Below are positions 1-7,106 of a stretch of 7,106 nt of DNA, one piece after another. A program made the translations under genes and the position numbers. Below the pieces are notes generated by a model. It saw only the letters and a program-made list of their open reading frames with translations. It did not search any database and was not told the origin of the DNA. This DNA comes from Rhodospirillaceae bacterium (GTDB lineage: Bacteria > Pseudomonadota > Alphaproteobacteria > Rhodospirillales > Magnetovibrionaceae): positions 31,799 through 38,904 of the forward strand of contig NVTL01000018.1 of the NCBI GenBank assembly GCA_002401565.1. The letters run 5' to 3'. The stretch's first letter is position 1; each line of letters begins with the position of its first letter.

Positions 1-222
1 GGCGGAGAAAGCGGCCCGCATCACCGCCCCATAAAAGAAACTTGGGTCACCGATATCCGAGACCAATGCCTAAACTCAAAAGTCCCTTTCTTCTTCAAAC
101 AATGGGGTGGATTTAGACCTAAAGAAAATGGGCGGGAATTAGAAGGTCGTATTTGGGGGGAATACCCAACCACAGACGATCATTCACCTATACCCCAAAC
201 TAAATATGTAGCCGCTGAATAG
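1..222 (+). CDS. DUF5131 / phage Gp37-Gp68 family protein, C-terminal fragment
   Basis: Frame 1 is open from the first base to a TAG at 220-222 and encodes the last 73 residues of a protein whose start lies upstream of the window. The tail begins GGESG, followed by [25 protein letters not shown] and, near the end, [10 protein letters not shown]. This order ([29 protein letters not shown]) is the C-terminal signature of the DUF5131/Gp37-Gp68 family. From knowledge of the family, the full protein has an N-terminal cysteine motif resembling a radical-SAM iron-sulfur site; that part is not visible here, so the catalytic residues cannot be checked. The next gene downstream is TcmP, the family's usual neighbour, on the same strand, which supports both calls. 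The biochemical function is not established. It is likely co-transcribed with TcmP (inference). Confidence 0.88.
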   Translation, partial: GGESGPHHRPIKETWVTDIRDQCLNSKVPFFFKQWGGFRPKENGRELEGRIWGEYPTTDDHSPIPQTKYVAAE

Positions 223-281
223 ATTTTTTTGAGCAACACCACTACCATTCGTAATAAATTTTCATACCTTTATCCTTCATT

Positions 282-284
282 GAG
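282..284 (+). promoter_or_regulatory. Weak ribosome binding site favouring the ATG start of tcmP
   Basis: A GAG triplet lies 7 bases before the ATG at 292. It is a weak Shine-Dalgarno match. The alternative in-frame start, TTG at 229, is preceded only by a run of T and has no purine-rich site, so this weak site tips the choice to 292. The 69-base gap (223-291) otherwise shows no clear hairpin and no convincing -35/-10 pair. Confidence 0.35.
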
Positions 285-291
285 TATAAAA

Positions 292-1563
292 ATGTCCAAA
301 ACGAAAAAATATGATTGGTCAGATCCAGACAATCTACCGACGCTTGAGGCGCACAGCATCACCAAGCATGAAGTCTTACAGGCGTACCTTCATCGGTATC
401 TTGAAGTATTAAATATTGACCCAAGAATCCCATCATTCAAAATTTACTTAATTGATGGTTTTTGCGGCGGTGGACAATATGTGAATGAGCTTACCAACAA
501 ATTACAATCAGGGTCGCCAGCAATTATTTTAGATACAGTTCGAGATGCGGAAGCTTTAATTAACTTAAAGCGTGATAAGGAATTCAAGATTCATGCAAAG
601 TATTTCTTTGTAGATACTAACCCTCATGCAATACGTTTTTTAAAAGAGCACCTTATTTCAAATGGCTATAAAGACCGAGCCCAAGATATGACTTTTATAA
701 ATGGATTATTTGCTGAAAGAGCGAATGATATCATTAGAAATATTGAAGCAAAAAGTAAAAATTCCCGCGCCATATTTATTTTAGATCAGTATGGCTATAA
801 GGATGTGCCTTTGCATATCATTAGAGATATTTTCCGCAAGCTTCCTAACGCTGAAATTATTCTGACCATTGCAACAGATTGGATTATTGACTACATCAAC
901 GATTCGGATAAATCAAAATTTTTAATCAAAAAAATTGGGCTAAATCAGCTTTCTAAATTATCCATCGAGGATACAAAAAAACAGGCTGACTGGCGCATGT
1001 ACATTCAGAAACATCTTTCTGATTCTTTCAAAAATGATAGTGGGGCATTATTTTACACGCCCTTTTTCATCAAATCGAATAATTGCAATCGATCCTACTG
1101 GCTTGTTCATCTTTCAATGCATGAAAAAGCTCGAAATGAGATGATGCAGGTGCATTGGAAATTACAAAATCACTTCATACATCATGGTGGTTCTGGGTTA
1201 AATATGCTTGGTTACAATCCAGATGATGATGAGCGTGTGACAGGACAAGTTCCAATGTTCGTATTTGATAATGTAGCTAAAGATCAATCTTTAAAGTCAT
1301 TAGAGTTAGACCTTCCTTCATGGATACATAAAGAAGGAGGAGATGTGACATTTCGCAATATTATCAAGCAAACCTTCAACACATCTCCTGCAAGTGACGA
1401 GATGTATAAAGAAGTTTTATTCAAACTTTCCAAATATGGAGAACTTGAAATTAAAACGCCTAAAGGCTCGAATAGAAGAGTCAGCTTGCAGATATCGCCT
1501 AATGATAATATTCGCCTTAAAAAACAAACCCAGTTCTACTTTATGAAACCTGACAAGGCCTAA
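292..1563 (+). CDS. tcmP: Three-Cys-motif partner protein TcmP
   Basis: This is a 423-residue protein if it starts at the ATG; an in-frame TTG at 229 would add 21 residues. ATG is preferred because [18 protein letters not shown] is a typical TcmP beginning and the extra residues look unconserved. Visible blocks, numbered from ATG, are [10 protein letters not shown] at about 21-32, [12 protein letters not shown] at 52-63, GSPAII at 74-79, YFFVDTN at 104-110, FILDQYGY at 162-169, [13 protein letters not shown] at 269-281 and a C-terminal part (about 340-423) that looks like a winged helix. The glycine-rich, acidic and D.YGY blocks match motifs I, II and IV of a class I SAM-methyltransferase fold, so SAM binding is plausible but not shown. 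Families of this kind are typically encoded beside DUF5131, as here. No signal peptide or membrane segment is seen, so it is probably cytosolic. Base composition is far more A+T rich than metH or metF, which suggests horizontal acquisition. The substrate is unknown. Confidence 0.85.
   Translation: MSKTKKYDWSDPDNLPTLEAHSITKHEVLQAYLHRYLEVLNIDPRIPSFKIYLIDGFCGGGQYVNELTNKLQSGSPAIILDTVRDAEALINLKRDKEFKIHAKYFFVDTNPHAIRFLKEHLISNGYKDRAQDMTFINGLFAERANDIIRNIEAKSKNSRAIFILDQYGYKDVPLHIIRDIFRKLPNAEIILTIATDWIIDYINDSDKSKFLIKKIGLNQLSKLSIEDTKKQADWRMYIQKHLSDSFKNDSGALFYTPFFIKSNNCNRSYWLVHLSMHEKARNEMMQVHWKLQNHFIHHGGSGLNMLGYNPDDDERVTGQVPMFVFDNVAKDQSLKSLELDLPSWIHKEGGDVTFRNIIKQTFNTSPASDEMYKEVLFKLSKYGELEIKTPKGSNRRVSLQISPNDNIRLKKQTQFYFMKPDKA
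1560..1563. other. Tail-to-tail overlap of tcmP and metH stop codons
   Basis: The four bases CTAA contain the TAA stop of tcmP on the plus strand (1561-1563) and the TAG stop of metH on the minus strand (1560-1562). There is no space for a dedicated terminator between the convergent genes, and I see no stem followed by a T-run in either direction nearby. The base composition also changes sharply at this point. Confidence 0.95.
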
Positions 1564-4500
1564 GTCGAATACCCTAAATTTGGAGCCAATATTCTTTCGG
1601 CTTCATCCATCGTTATGCCTTTGCGTTTGGCGTAGTCTTTGACTTGGTCTTTGCCGATTTTTCCGATGCCGAAATAGCGGGATTCTGGGTTGGCAAAATA
1701 ATAGCCTGAGACTGAGCTGGTGGGCATCATGGCGAAGCTTTCGGTGAGCTCTATGCCCGTGGCGTTGGTGGCGTCCAAGATTTCGAACAATCCGGTTTTT
1801 TCAGTGTGGTCTGGACACGCCGGATAACCGGGCGCCGGACGAATTCCGTTATATTGTTCTTTGATCAGGGCGGTGTTGACTAAGTCTTCATCAGGCGCGT
1901 ACGCCCAGAATTCTTTGCGCACACGTTCGTGCATGTGTTCGGCGAAAGCTTCGGCCAAACGGTCGGCTAGGGCTTTTAACAAGATGTCGTTATAGTCATC
2001 GTGCACGGCCAAAAATTCAGCCGATTTGATTTCAATGCCGTGCCCAGTGGTCACCGCAAAACCACCAAAATAATCTTTAACGCCTGTGTCTTTTGGCGCA
2101 ATGAAATCGGCCAAGCAATCGTTGGAACGGTCCGCGCGTTTTTCCATTTGTTGACGCAGGAAATGCACGGTATCCAAAACTTCTGTACGATTTTCATCTG
2201 TATAAAGTTCAACATCATCGCCATCGGATGCAGCGGGCCAAAAGCCCACGACGGCCCGTGCGGTCAGCCATTTTTCATCGATGATTTGTTTCAGCATGGC
2301 CTGAGCATCCTCAAACAATCCACGCGCACTATCGCCCGCTTTGCCTTCGGCTTTTAAGTTGTCCGGGTACGTGCCTTTTAATTCCCACGTGCGGAAAAAT
2401 GGCGTCCAATCAATATGCCCAACCAAATCTTCCAACGGGTAATCGTCAAATATTTTGGTGCCCAAAAATGTTGGTTCAACCGGCGAGGATTTATCCCAAT
2501 CGATGGACGCTTTGCGGGCGCGGGCTTCGCTGATGCTGCGTTGCGTACGATTGCGTTGGCTTTCTTCGTGCTTGATTTTAAGCTCGTCGTATTCAGCGCG
2601 CACGTCGGCAACGTAGGCTTCTTTGCGCGTTTTCGACAATAAATTCGACGCCACGCCAACGGCGCGCGAGGCATCAATCACCTGCACCACAGGACCGGAA
2701 TACGCCGGAGCAATTTTCACGGCCGTGTGGACTTTCGATGTGGTCGCACCACCAATCAACAACGGCTGCTTCATTTTGCGCCGTTCCATTTCTTTGGCGA
2801 CTGTGACCATTTCTTCCAAGGACGGCGTGATCAAGCCGGACAAGCCAATGATGTCGGCTTTTTCTTCGACGGCTTTGTCCAAAATAGTCGCCCACGGCAC
2901 CATCACGCCGATGTCGACAACGTCGAAATTATTGCATTGCAAAACCACACCGACGATGTTTTTACCGATGTCGTGCACGTCGCCTTTGACGGTCGCCATC
3001 AAAATTTTACCCTTGGACGAACTGCCCGATTGGCTGGCTTCGATGTAGGGCAGTAATACGGCCACGCCGCGTTTCATAACACGCGCAGATTTGACCACTT
3101 GCGGCAAAAACATTTCACCCGCGCCGAACAAATCACCGACCACGTTCATGCCATCCATCAATGGACCTTCGATCACGTCGATGGGTTCTTTGGCGGCCAG
3201 GCGCGCTTCTTCGACGTCGGCTTCGACATAGTCGCCGATGCCTTTGACCAGAGCGTGTTCCAAGCGTTTTTCAACGCTGAGTTCCCGCCATGATAAATCC
3301 GGTCCGGTGCTGGCCGATTTCAAACCCTTGGCTTCTTCGGCAACGTCTAACAAGCGATCGGTAGAGTCTTCGCGGCGGTTCAACACCACGTCTTCGACCC
3401 GTTCGCGCAGGTTGTCGGGAATGTCGGAATACACGGTCAGCTGAGCCGCATTCACGATCCCCATACTCATGCCTGATTTAATGGCGTGATATAAAAACAC
3501 CGAGTGCATGGCTTCGCGCATGGGGTTGTTGCCCCGCAGCGAAAACGACATGTTGGATACACCGCCGGAAATCAAAGCCCCCGGCAAATTCTTTTTAATC
3601 CAAGCACAGGTATTGATGTAATCGACGGAATAATTACGGTGTTCGTCCAGCCCTGTGGCGATGGGGAAAATGTTCGGATCGAAAATAATGTCGTGCGCGG
3701 GAAGCCCCACCACTTCGGTCAAAATCTTGTAAGATTTTTCACAGATTTCGATCATACGCTCAAAGCTGTCGGCTTGACCTTGTTCGTCAAAGGCCATGAC
3801 GATCACCGCCGCGCCATACATTTTAACTTTACGCGCATGGGCGATAAATTCGGCTTCGCCTTCTTTCATGCTTATGGAATTAACTACGCCTTTGCCCTGA
3901 ACACATTTTAGTCCGGCTTCGATCACCGACCATTTGGAACTGTCGATCATCAACGGCACGCGAGAAATATCGGGCTCGGACGCGATCAGATTTAAGAACC
4001 TGACCATTTCGACTTCGGCGTCCAACATGGCATCGTCCATATTGACGTCAACAATCTGCGCGCCGTTTTCAACTTGGGTGCGGCCGATTTCTAGGGCGGT
4101 TTGATAATCGCCAGCGGCAATCAGATTTTTAAACTTGGCTGATCCCGCAACGTTGCAGCGTTCGCCGATGTTCACAAATCCGGTGACGTCATTTAAAACC
4201 AAGGGCTCTAAACCCGCCAGACGTGTGGTGTTCAAGCCCGTGGGAATTTCACGCGGTTTTATATCCGCAACCGCGTCCGCAATAGCCTTGATATGAGCAG
4301 GCGACGTTCCGCAACACCCACCAACAATGTTCAACAGACCTTCTTCGGCAAAGCTGCGCAACACTTCGCCCATGTATTCGGGCGTATCGTCATAATTGCC
4401 AAATTCGTTGGGCAATCCGGCGTTTGGATAAACACTGACATTGGCGTCCGAAATCGTTGAGACCGATTGTAGGTGCGGACGTAAATCTTCGGCGCCCAAG

Positions 4501-5255
4501 GCACAGTTGAAACCGATGGACAATGGTTTGGCATGAGCCAACGAAATCCAAAAGGCTTCCGCAGTCTGACCAGAAAGAGTGCGGCCCGAGGCATCGGTGA
4601 TGGTGCCCGAAATCATGATGGGCAACTCAAAACCTTCTTCTTCGAATACGCTCAACACCGCATAAACGGCAGCTTTGGCATTCAAGGTATCAAACACGGT
4701 TTCGATCAAAATCAAATCTGATCCGCCTTCGATCAATCCACGTGTGGCCTGAGCGTACGCCGCGACCAATTCATCAAACGTCACATTGCGTGCACCCGGA
4801 TCGTTGACGTCGGGGCTTAAAGACGCGGTGCGGTTTGTGGGGCCAAGGCCGCCCGCAACAAAGCGGGGCTTGTCGGGCGTGGAATATTTATCCGCCGCCG
4901 CGCGCGCCAATCTGGCCCCTTCTAAGTTCAAATCATAAACCGCGTCTTCCAAACCATAATCAGCCTGGGCAATTGTGGTGGCGCTGAACGTATTGGATTC
5001 AACAATGTCCGCGCCGGCGGCCAAGTATTCTTCGTGAATGCCCTGAATGATTTCCGGACGGGTTAGGGTCAACAGATCGTTATTGCCCTTTAATTCTATC
5101 TTCGATGATAAAAACCGTTCCCCGCGAAAATCTGCTTCTTCCAACGTATGGCGTTGAATCATGGTGCCCATAGCACCGTCCAAAATCAAAATGCGCTCTT
5201 TTAAAGCGGCTTCTAATTGAGATTTGGCGTTTGGATTGTGAGGTTTCAAGGTCAT
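1560..5255 (-). CDS. metH: Cobalamin-dependent methionine synthase MetH
   Basis: This cytosolic enzyme transfers the methyl group of 5-methyltetrahydrofolate through cobalamin to homocysteine, giving methionine and tetrahydrofolate. At 1231 residues it is full length for the family, with all four modules. The homocysteine domain (about 15-330) has zinc ligands Cys251 (FNCALG) and Cys314/Cys315 (GGCCGTSP). The folate domain (about 355-615) has [11 protein letters not shown] and [13 protein letters not shown]. The cap and B12 domain (about 655-890) has DVHDIGKN with cobalt-ligand His761, and [13 protein letters not shown]. The SAM-dependent reactivation domain (about 930-1231) has [15 protein letters not shown] with Arg1139, and [15 protein letters not shown]. 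The end, LAPNLGYST, matches the natural family C-terminus, so the neighbouring foreign-looking DNA has not truncated it. It starts at an ATG preceded by a GAGA-type site and lies 33 bases after metF, consistent with one transcript. No frameshift or missing key residue was seen. Confidence 0.98.
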   Translation of the reverse strand: MTLKPHNPNAKSQLEAALKERILILDGAMGTMIQRHTLEEADFRGERFLSSKIELKGNNDLLTLTRPEIIQGIHEEYLAAGADIVESNTFSATTIAQADYGLEDAVYDLNLEGARLARAAADKYSTPDKPRFVAGGLGPTNRTASLSPDVNDPGARNVTFDELVAAYAQATRGLIEGGSDLILIETVFDTLNAKAAVYAVLSVFEEEGFELPIMISGTITDASGRTLSGQTAEAFWISLAHAKPLSIGFNCALGAEDLRPHLQSVSTISDANVSVYPNAGLPNEFGNYDDTPEYMGEVLRSFAEEGLLNIVGGCCGTSPAHIKAIADAVADIKPREIPTGLNTTRLAGLEPLVLNDVTGFVNIGERCNVAGSAKFKNLIAAGDYQTALEIGRTQVENGAQIVDVNMDDAMLDAEVEMVRFLNLIASEPDISRVPLMIDSSKWSVIEAGLKCVQGKGVVNSISMKEGEAEFIAHARKVKMYGAAVIVMAFDEQGQADSFERMIEICEKSYKILTEVVGLPAHDIIFDPNIFPIATGLDEHRNYSVDYINTCAWIKKNLPGALISGGVSNMSFSLRGNNPMREAMHSVFLYHAIKSGMSMGIVNAAQLTVYSDIPDNLRERVEDVVLNRREDSTDRLLDVAEEAKGLKSASTGPDLSWRELSVEKRLEHALVKGIGDYVEADVEEARLAAKEPIDVIEGPLMDGMNVVGDLFGAGEMFLPQVVKSARVMKRGVAVLLPYIEASQSGSSSKGKILMATVKGDVHDIGKNIVGVVLQCNNFDVVDIGVMVPWATILDKAVEEKADIIGLSGLITPSLEEMVTVAKEMERRKMKQPLLIGGATTSKVHTAVKIAPAYSGPVVQVIDASRAVGVASNLLSKTRKEAYVADVRAEYDELKIKHEESQRNRTQRSISEARARKASIDWDKSSPVEPTFLGTKIFDDYPLEDLVGHIDWTPFFRTWELKGTYPDNLKAEGKAGDSARGLFEDAQAMLKQIIDEKWLTARAVVGFWPAASDGDDVELYTDENRTEVLDTVHFLRQQMEKRADRSNDCLADFIAPKDTGVKDYFGGFAVTTGHGIEIKSAEFLAVHDDYNDILLKALADRLAEAFAEHMHERVRKEFWAYAPDEDLVNTALIKEQYNGIRPAPGYPACPDHTEKTGLFEILDATNATGIELTESFAMMPTSSVSGYYFANPESRYFGIGKIGKDQVKDYAKRKGITMDEAERILAPNLGYST

Positions 5256-5263
5256 AGCATCGG

Positions 5264-5268
5264 TCTCT
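5264..5268 (-). promoter_or_regulatory. Ribosome binding site of metH
   Basis: On the minus strand AGAGA lies 8 bases before the metH ATG, within the 33-base metF-metH gap. It is a moderate Shine-Dalgarno match, weaker than the one before metF. The gap is otherwise A+T rich (TATATATAAAG), and it has no acceptable -35 partner for a promoter. Confidence 0.5.
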
Positions 5269-5288
5269 TTATATATAAGGTCGTGAAA

Positions 5289-6191
5289 TTAAGGGCGCAC
5301 ACCAAGGATATGGCAAATCGCATACGTTAAGTCAGCCCGGTTTAAGGTATAGAAATGAAATTCCTTAATACCGTTCGCGTACAACACCCGGCATTGTTCA
5401 GCGACCACCGTGGCGGCCACCAGTTTACGGGTTTCCATGTCGTCTTCTAGGCCTTCGAAAATTTCGGCCATCCAACCGGGAACAGAGGTCCCGGTTTGGG
5501 TTGAGAATTCTTGAACCCGTTTGAAATTGGTCACAGGCAAAATACCCGGCACGATGGGAACTTCGATACCCGCCGAACGTGCCTTGTCGACGAATTCTAA
5601 AAACTTGTTATTGTCAAAAAAGGACTGGGTGATCACTCGGTCAGCCCCGGCATCGACTTTGCGTTTTAAAAATTCGATATCGGCGTCCAAGCTTTGAGCC
5701 TGAGGATGTTTTTCCGGGTAGCCCGCCACGGAAATTTCAAAATCCGCGATGTCCTTTAAGCCTTTGACCAAATCTTCGGCATACGCATAGCCGCCCGGAT
5801 GAGGTTCATAGTCCGTGCCAATGCCATCCACCGGATCACCACGCAAAGCCACGATATGTTTGATGCCGTGTTCCCAATAATTGCGCGCGATGTCGTCAAT
5901 TTCTTCTCGGGTCGCCCCAACACACGTTAAATGCGCGGCCGGAGCAATATCGGTTTCTTCACGGATACGGGTCACCGTCGTATGCGTGCGTTCGCGGGTA
6001 GAGCCCCCGGCGCCATAGGTCACAGACACATATTTGGGCTTCAACGGGGCCAAGCGTTCCACGCAATCCCACAGCTTTGCTTCCATTTTTTCCGATTTTG
6101 GCGGGAAAAATTCGAACGATACCTCGGCATCGCGGGGCAGCGGCGCGGCAATGGGCAATTCAGAGGGTGCAGATCGTGAAGTGGTCGACAT
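5289..6191 (-). CDS. metF: 5,10-methylenetetrahydrofolate reductase MetF
   Basis: This FAD-dependent cytosolic reductase uses NAD(P)H to convert 5,10-methylene-THF to 5-methyl-THF, the methyl donor for MetH encoded next. The 300-residue length is normal for the bacterial TIM-barrel enzyme. Key blocks are VSFEFFPPK with catalytic Glu27, VSVTYGAGGSTRERT at about 55-69, HLTCVG at 87-92, ALRGDP with folate-contacting Asp119, the substrate-binding block GYPEKHPQA at 157-165, ITQSFFDN with Gln189, and the C-terminal HFYTLNRADL. The first 20 or so residues are a Ser/Pro/Ala-rich lead-in before the barrel; the ATG is supported by a good AAGGA site 7 bases upstream. It sits 35 bases after the ArsR-methyltransferase gene and 33 bases before metH, so all three are probably one operon. 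Nothing unusual was seen in the protein. Confidence 0.97.
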   Translation of the reverse strand: MSTTSRSAPSELPIAAPLPRDAEVSFEFFPPKSEKMEAKLWDCVERLAPLKPKYVSVTYGAGGSTRERTHTTVTRIREETDIAPAAHLTCVGATREEIDDIARNYWEHGIKHIVALRGDPVDGIGTDYEPHPGGYAYAEDLVKGLKDIADFEISVAGYPEKHPQAQSLDADIEFLKRKVDAGADRVITQSFFDNNKFLEFVDKARSAGIEVPIVPGILPVTNFKRVQEFSTQTGTSVPGWMAEIFEGLEDDMETRKLVAATVVAEQCRVLYANGIKEFHFYTLNRADLTYAICHILGVRP

Positions 6192-6198
6192 GGAATTT

Positions 6199-6203
6199 TC
6201 CTT
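6199..6203 (-). promoter_or_regulatory. Ribosome binding site of metF
   Basis: On the minus strand AAGGA lies 7 bases before the metF ATG. This is a strong, well-spaced Shine-Dalgarno match that fixes the metF start. It sits in the 35-base gap after the ArsR-methyltransferase stop. Confidence 0.75.
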
Positions 6204-6226
6204 ATTCTCTTAATACAGACTTTAGC

Positions 6227-7106
6227 TTAAACAGTCGGGCTTGGGGCAAAGCGCCGCGCCAACCAAATCGTCACCTGCAATCCATCCGGGGTTTTTCCAC
6301 CGGACAAGTGGCGTATGGTTTCGCACGTGAAGCCTTGTTCGGCAAGCCATTCACGCACTTCATCATCTGCAAACCCTAAACGACGATGAGCGTGAAGATC
6401 GCGCAAATCTTCTATAGTGTGCGGGGCCAGATCAACAATCAACAATCGCCCCGCCGGCCCAAGCACCCGCAAAGCTTCTGCAATTGCCGCCCATGGACGT
6501 TTTAAAAAGTGCAAAACCTGATGCAGCACAACAACATCAAAACTTTCCGAGGCCACGGGCAAGTTCAAGATATCGGCCTGTTGCAAACGGCAATTTCCCA
6601 ACCCCCAACGCCTGAGGTTCGACCGTGCGACCGCCAACATTTCGTGTGAACTGTCGACGCCCAAGGCCTCACCCGCATCGGGGCCTAATACCTGTAACAT
6701 GCGCCCCGTACCGGTGCCCAAATCCAAAAGGCTCTGGGTGTTTAATAACGGCAGCATTTCCTGCACCGCATTGGCGACTTGTTCTTCGTCCACATCCAAT
6801 TGGCGCAAACGATCCCATTCGGGGGCAAATTTTGCAAAATATTGTTCGGCAACTTCATCCCGTTTTTGTTCAATATCGTCCAGACGCGCCAAGTCCCCAA
6901 TCCGTACGGGATCGTCGGTTGGCACCAGATCGACCAATTTACGGGCTTGGCCTTGCGTGTTGAGGCGATGAAACACCCAACTGCCCTCGCGAAAACGCAC
7001 CAAAAGCTTGGCATCCACCAAAACTTTCAAATGACGCGACACGCGGGGCTGGCTTTGGCCTAAAATCGCCACCAGTTCGCTGACCGTTAATTCCGCAGCT
7101 TGCAAC
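6227..7106 (-). CDS. ArsR-family regulator fused to a SAM-dependent methyltransferase, N-terminus cut by window edge
   Basis: The frame is open to the window edge, so the true start lies beyond 7106; the TTG at 7103-7105 is most likely an internal Leu, because the helix normally preceding AAELTVSEL is missing. The visible 292 residues begin with an ArsR-type winged helix (about 1-48: ELTVSELVAILGQSQPRVS, then RHLKVL and the wing). A linker is followed by a class I methyltransferase domain (about 85-290) with motif I LLDLGTGTGRML at 126-137, the acidic LGVD at 148-151, QADIL at 176-180, SFDVVVLHQVLHF at 188-200 and GRLLIVDLAPH at 219-229. The position equivalent to the ArsR metal motif ELCVCDL reads ELTVSEL, with no cysteine, so classical metal sensing there is unlikely. 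Genes of this type commonly sit upstream of metF-metH in alphaproteobacteria (from memory), which suggests a role in controlling or supporting methionine/SAM metabolism. The methyl acceptor is unknown. Confidence 0.88.
   Translation of the reverse strand, partial: LQAAELTVSELVAILGQSQPRVSRHLKVLVDAKLLVRFREGSWVFHRLNTQGQARKLVDLVPTDDPVRIGDLARLDDIEQKRDEVAEQYFAKFAPEWDRLRQLDVDEEQVANAVQEMLPLLNTQSLLDLGTGTGRMLQVLGPDAGEALGVDSSHEMLAVARSNLRRWGLGNCRLQQADILNLPVASESFDVVVLHQVLHFLKRPWAAIAEALRVLGPAGRLLIVDLAPHTIEDLRDLHAHRRLGFADDEVREWLAEQGFTCETIRHLSGGKTPDGLQVTIWLARRFAPSPTV

Noticed and set aside
223..230. T-run after the DUF5131 stop as an intrinsic terminator
   Set aside because: No G+C-rich hairpin precedes it.
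1514..1559. GCCTT / AAGGC inverted match near the tcmP end as a terminator
   Set aside because: The stem is only 5 bp with a loop of about 36 bases, and no T-run follows the second arm on either strand.
2001..4721. Several plus-strand open frames of 60-141 codons inside metH (for example 2623-3048 and 3504-3911)
   Set aside because: They are antisense to a strongly conserved full-length MetH, resemble no family I recognise, and are expected by-products of its codon usage.
5256..5288. TATATATAAAG in the metF-metH gap as an internal metH promoter
   Set aside because: The -10-like element has no acceptable -35 about 17 bases upstream (GTGCGC region), and the 33-base gap is better explained as part of an operon transcript.
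5256..6226. A SAM, SAH or cobalamin riboswitch controlling metF or metH inside the window
   Set aside because: The gaps before metF and metH are 35 and 33 bases, too short for these riboswitches. Any leader would lie upstream of the ArsR-methyltransferase gene, outside the window.
5931..6971. Plus-strand open frames over metF and the ArsR-methyltransferase gene (for example 6077-6379 and 6625-6963)
   Set aside because: They overlap well-supported minus-strand genes, have no recognisable domain, and have Arg/Pro/His-rich compositions typical of shadow frames.

Overview
The window joins two unrelated parts. Positions 1560-7106 (minus strand) hold a typical alphaproteobacterial one-carbon/methionine operon: a fused ArsR-type winged helix plus SAM-dependent methyltransferase (truncated by the window edge), then metF, then cobalamin-dependent metH, with gaps of only 35 and 33 bases. 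This gene order and the protein sequences suggest an alphaproteobacterium of moderate G+C, perhaps in or near Rhodospirillales. That placement is from memory of gene order and was not tested.

Positions 1-1563 (plus strand) hold an accessory gene pair. The first is the C-terminal tail of a DUF5131 / phage Gp37-Gp68 family protein, a radical-SAM-like family with a three-cysteine motif that lies outside the window. The second is a complete three-Cys-motif partner protein, TcmP. TcmP is very A+T rich: three 60-base lines counted by hand gave 23-42% G+C, against 48-65% for three lines in metH and metF. Its stop codon overlaps the metH stop tail to tail, so foreign-looking DNA ends exactly at the end of a core gene.

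The operon genes fit together. MetF reduces 5,10-methylene-THF to 5-methyl-THF, and MetH passes that methyl group through cobalamin to homocysteine to make methionine, the precursor of SAM. The ArsR-methyltransferase at the head of the operon lacks the cysteines of the usual ArsR metal site and may respond to SAM or SAH instead (inference). The DUF5131-TcmP pair is the candidate for a poorly described system. Both partners look SAM-related, but no substrate or phenotype can be read from the sequence. There is no gene-free stretch longer than 70 bases, and I see no tRNA, CRISPR array, insertion sequence or clear intrinsic terminator.
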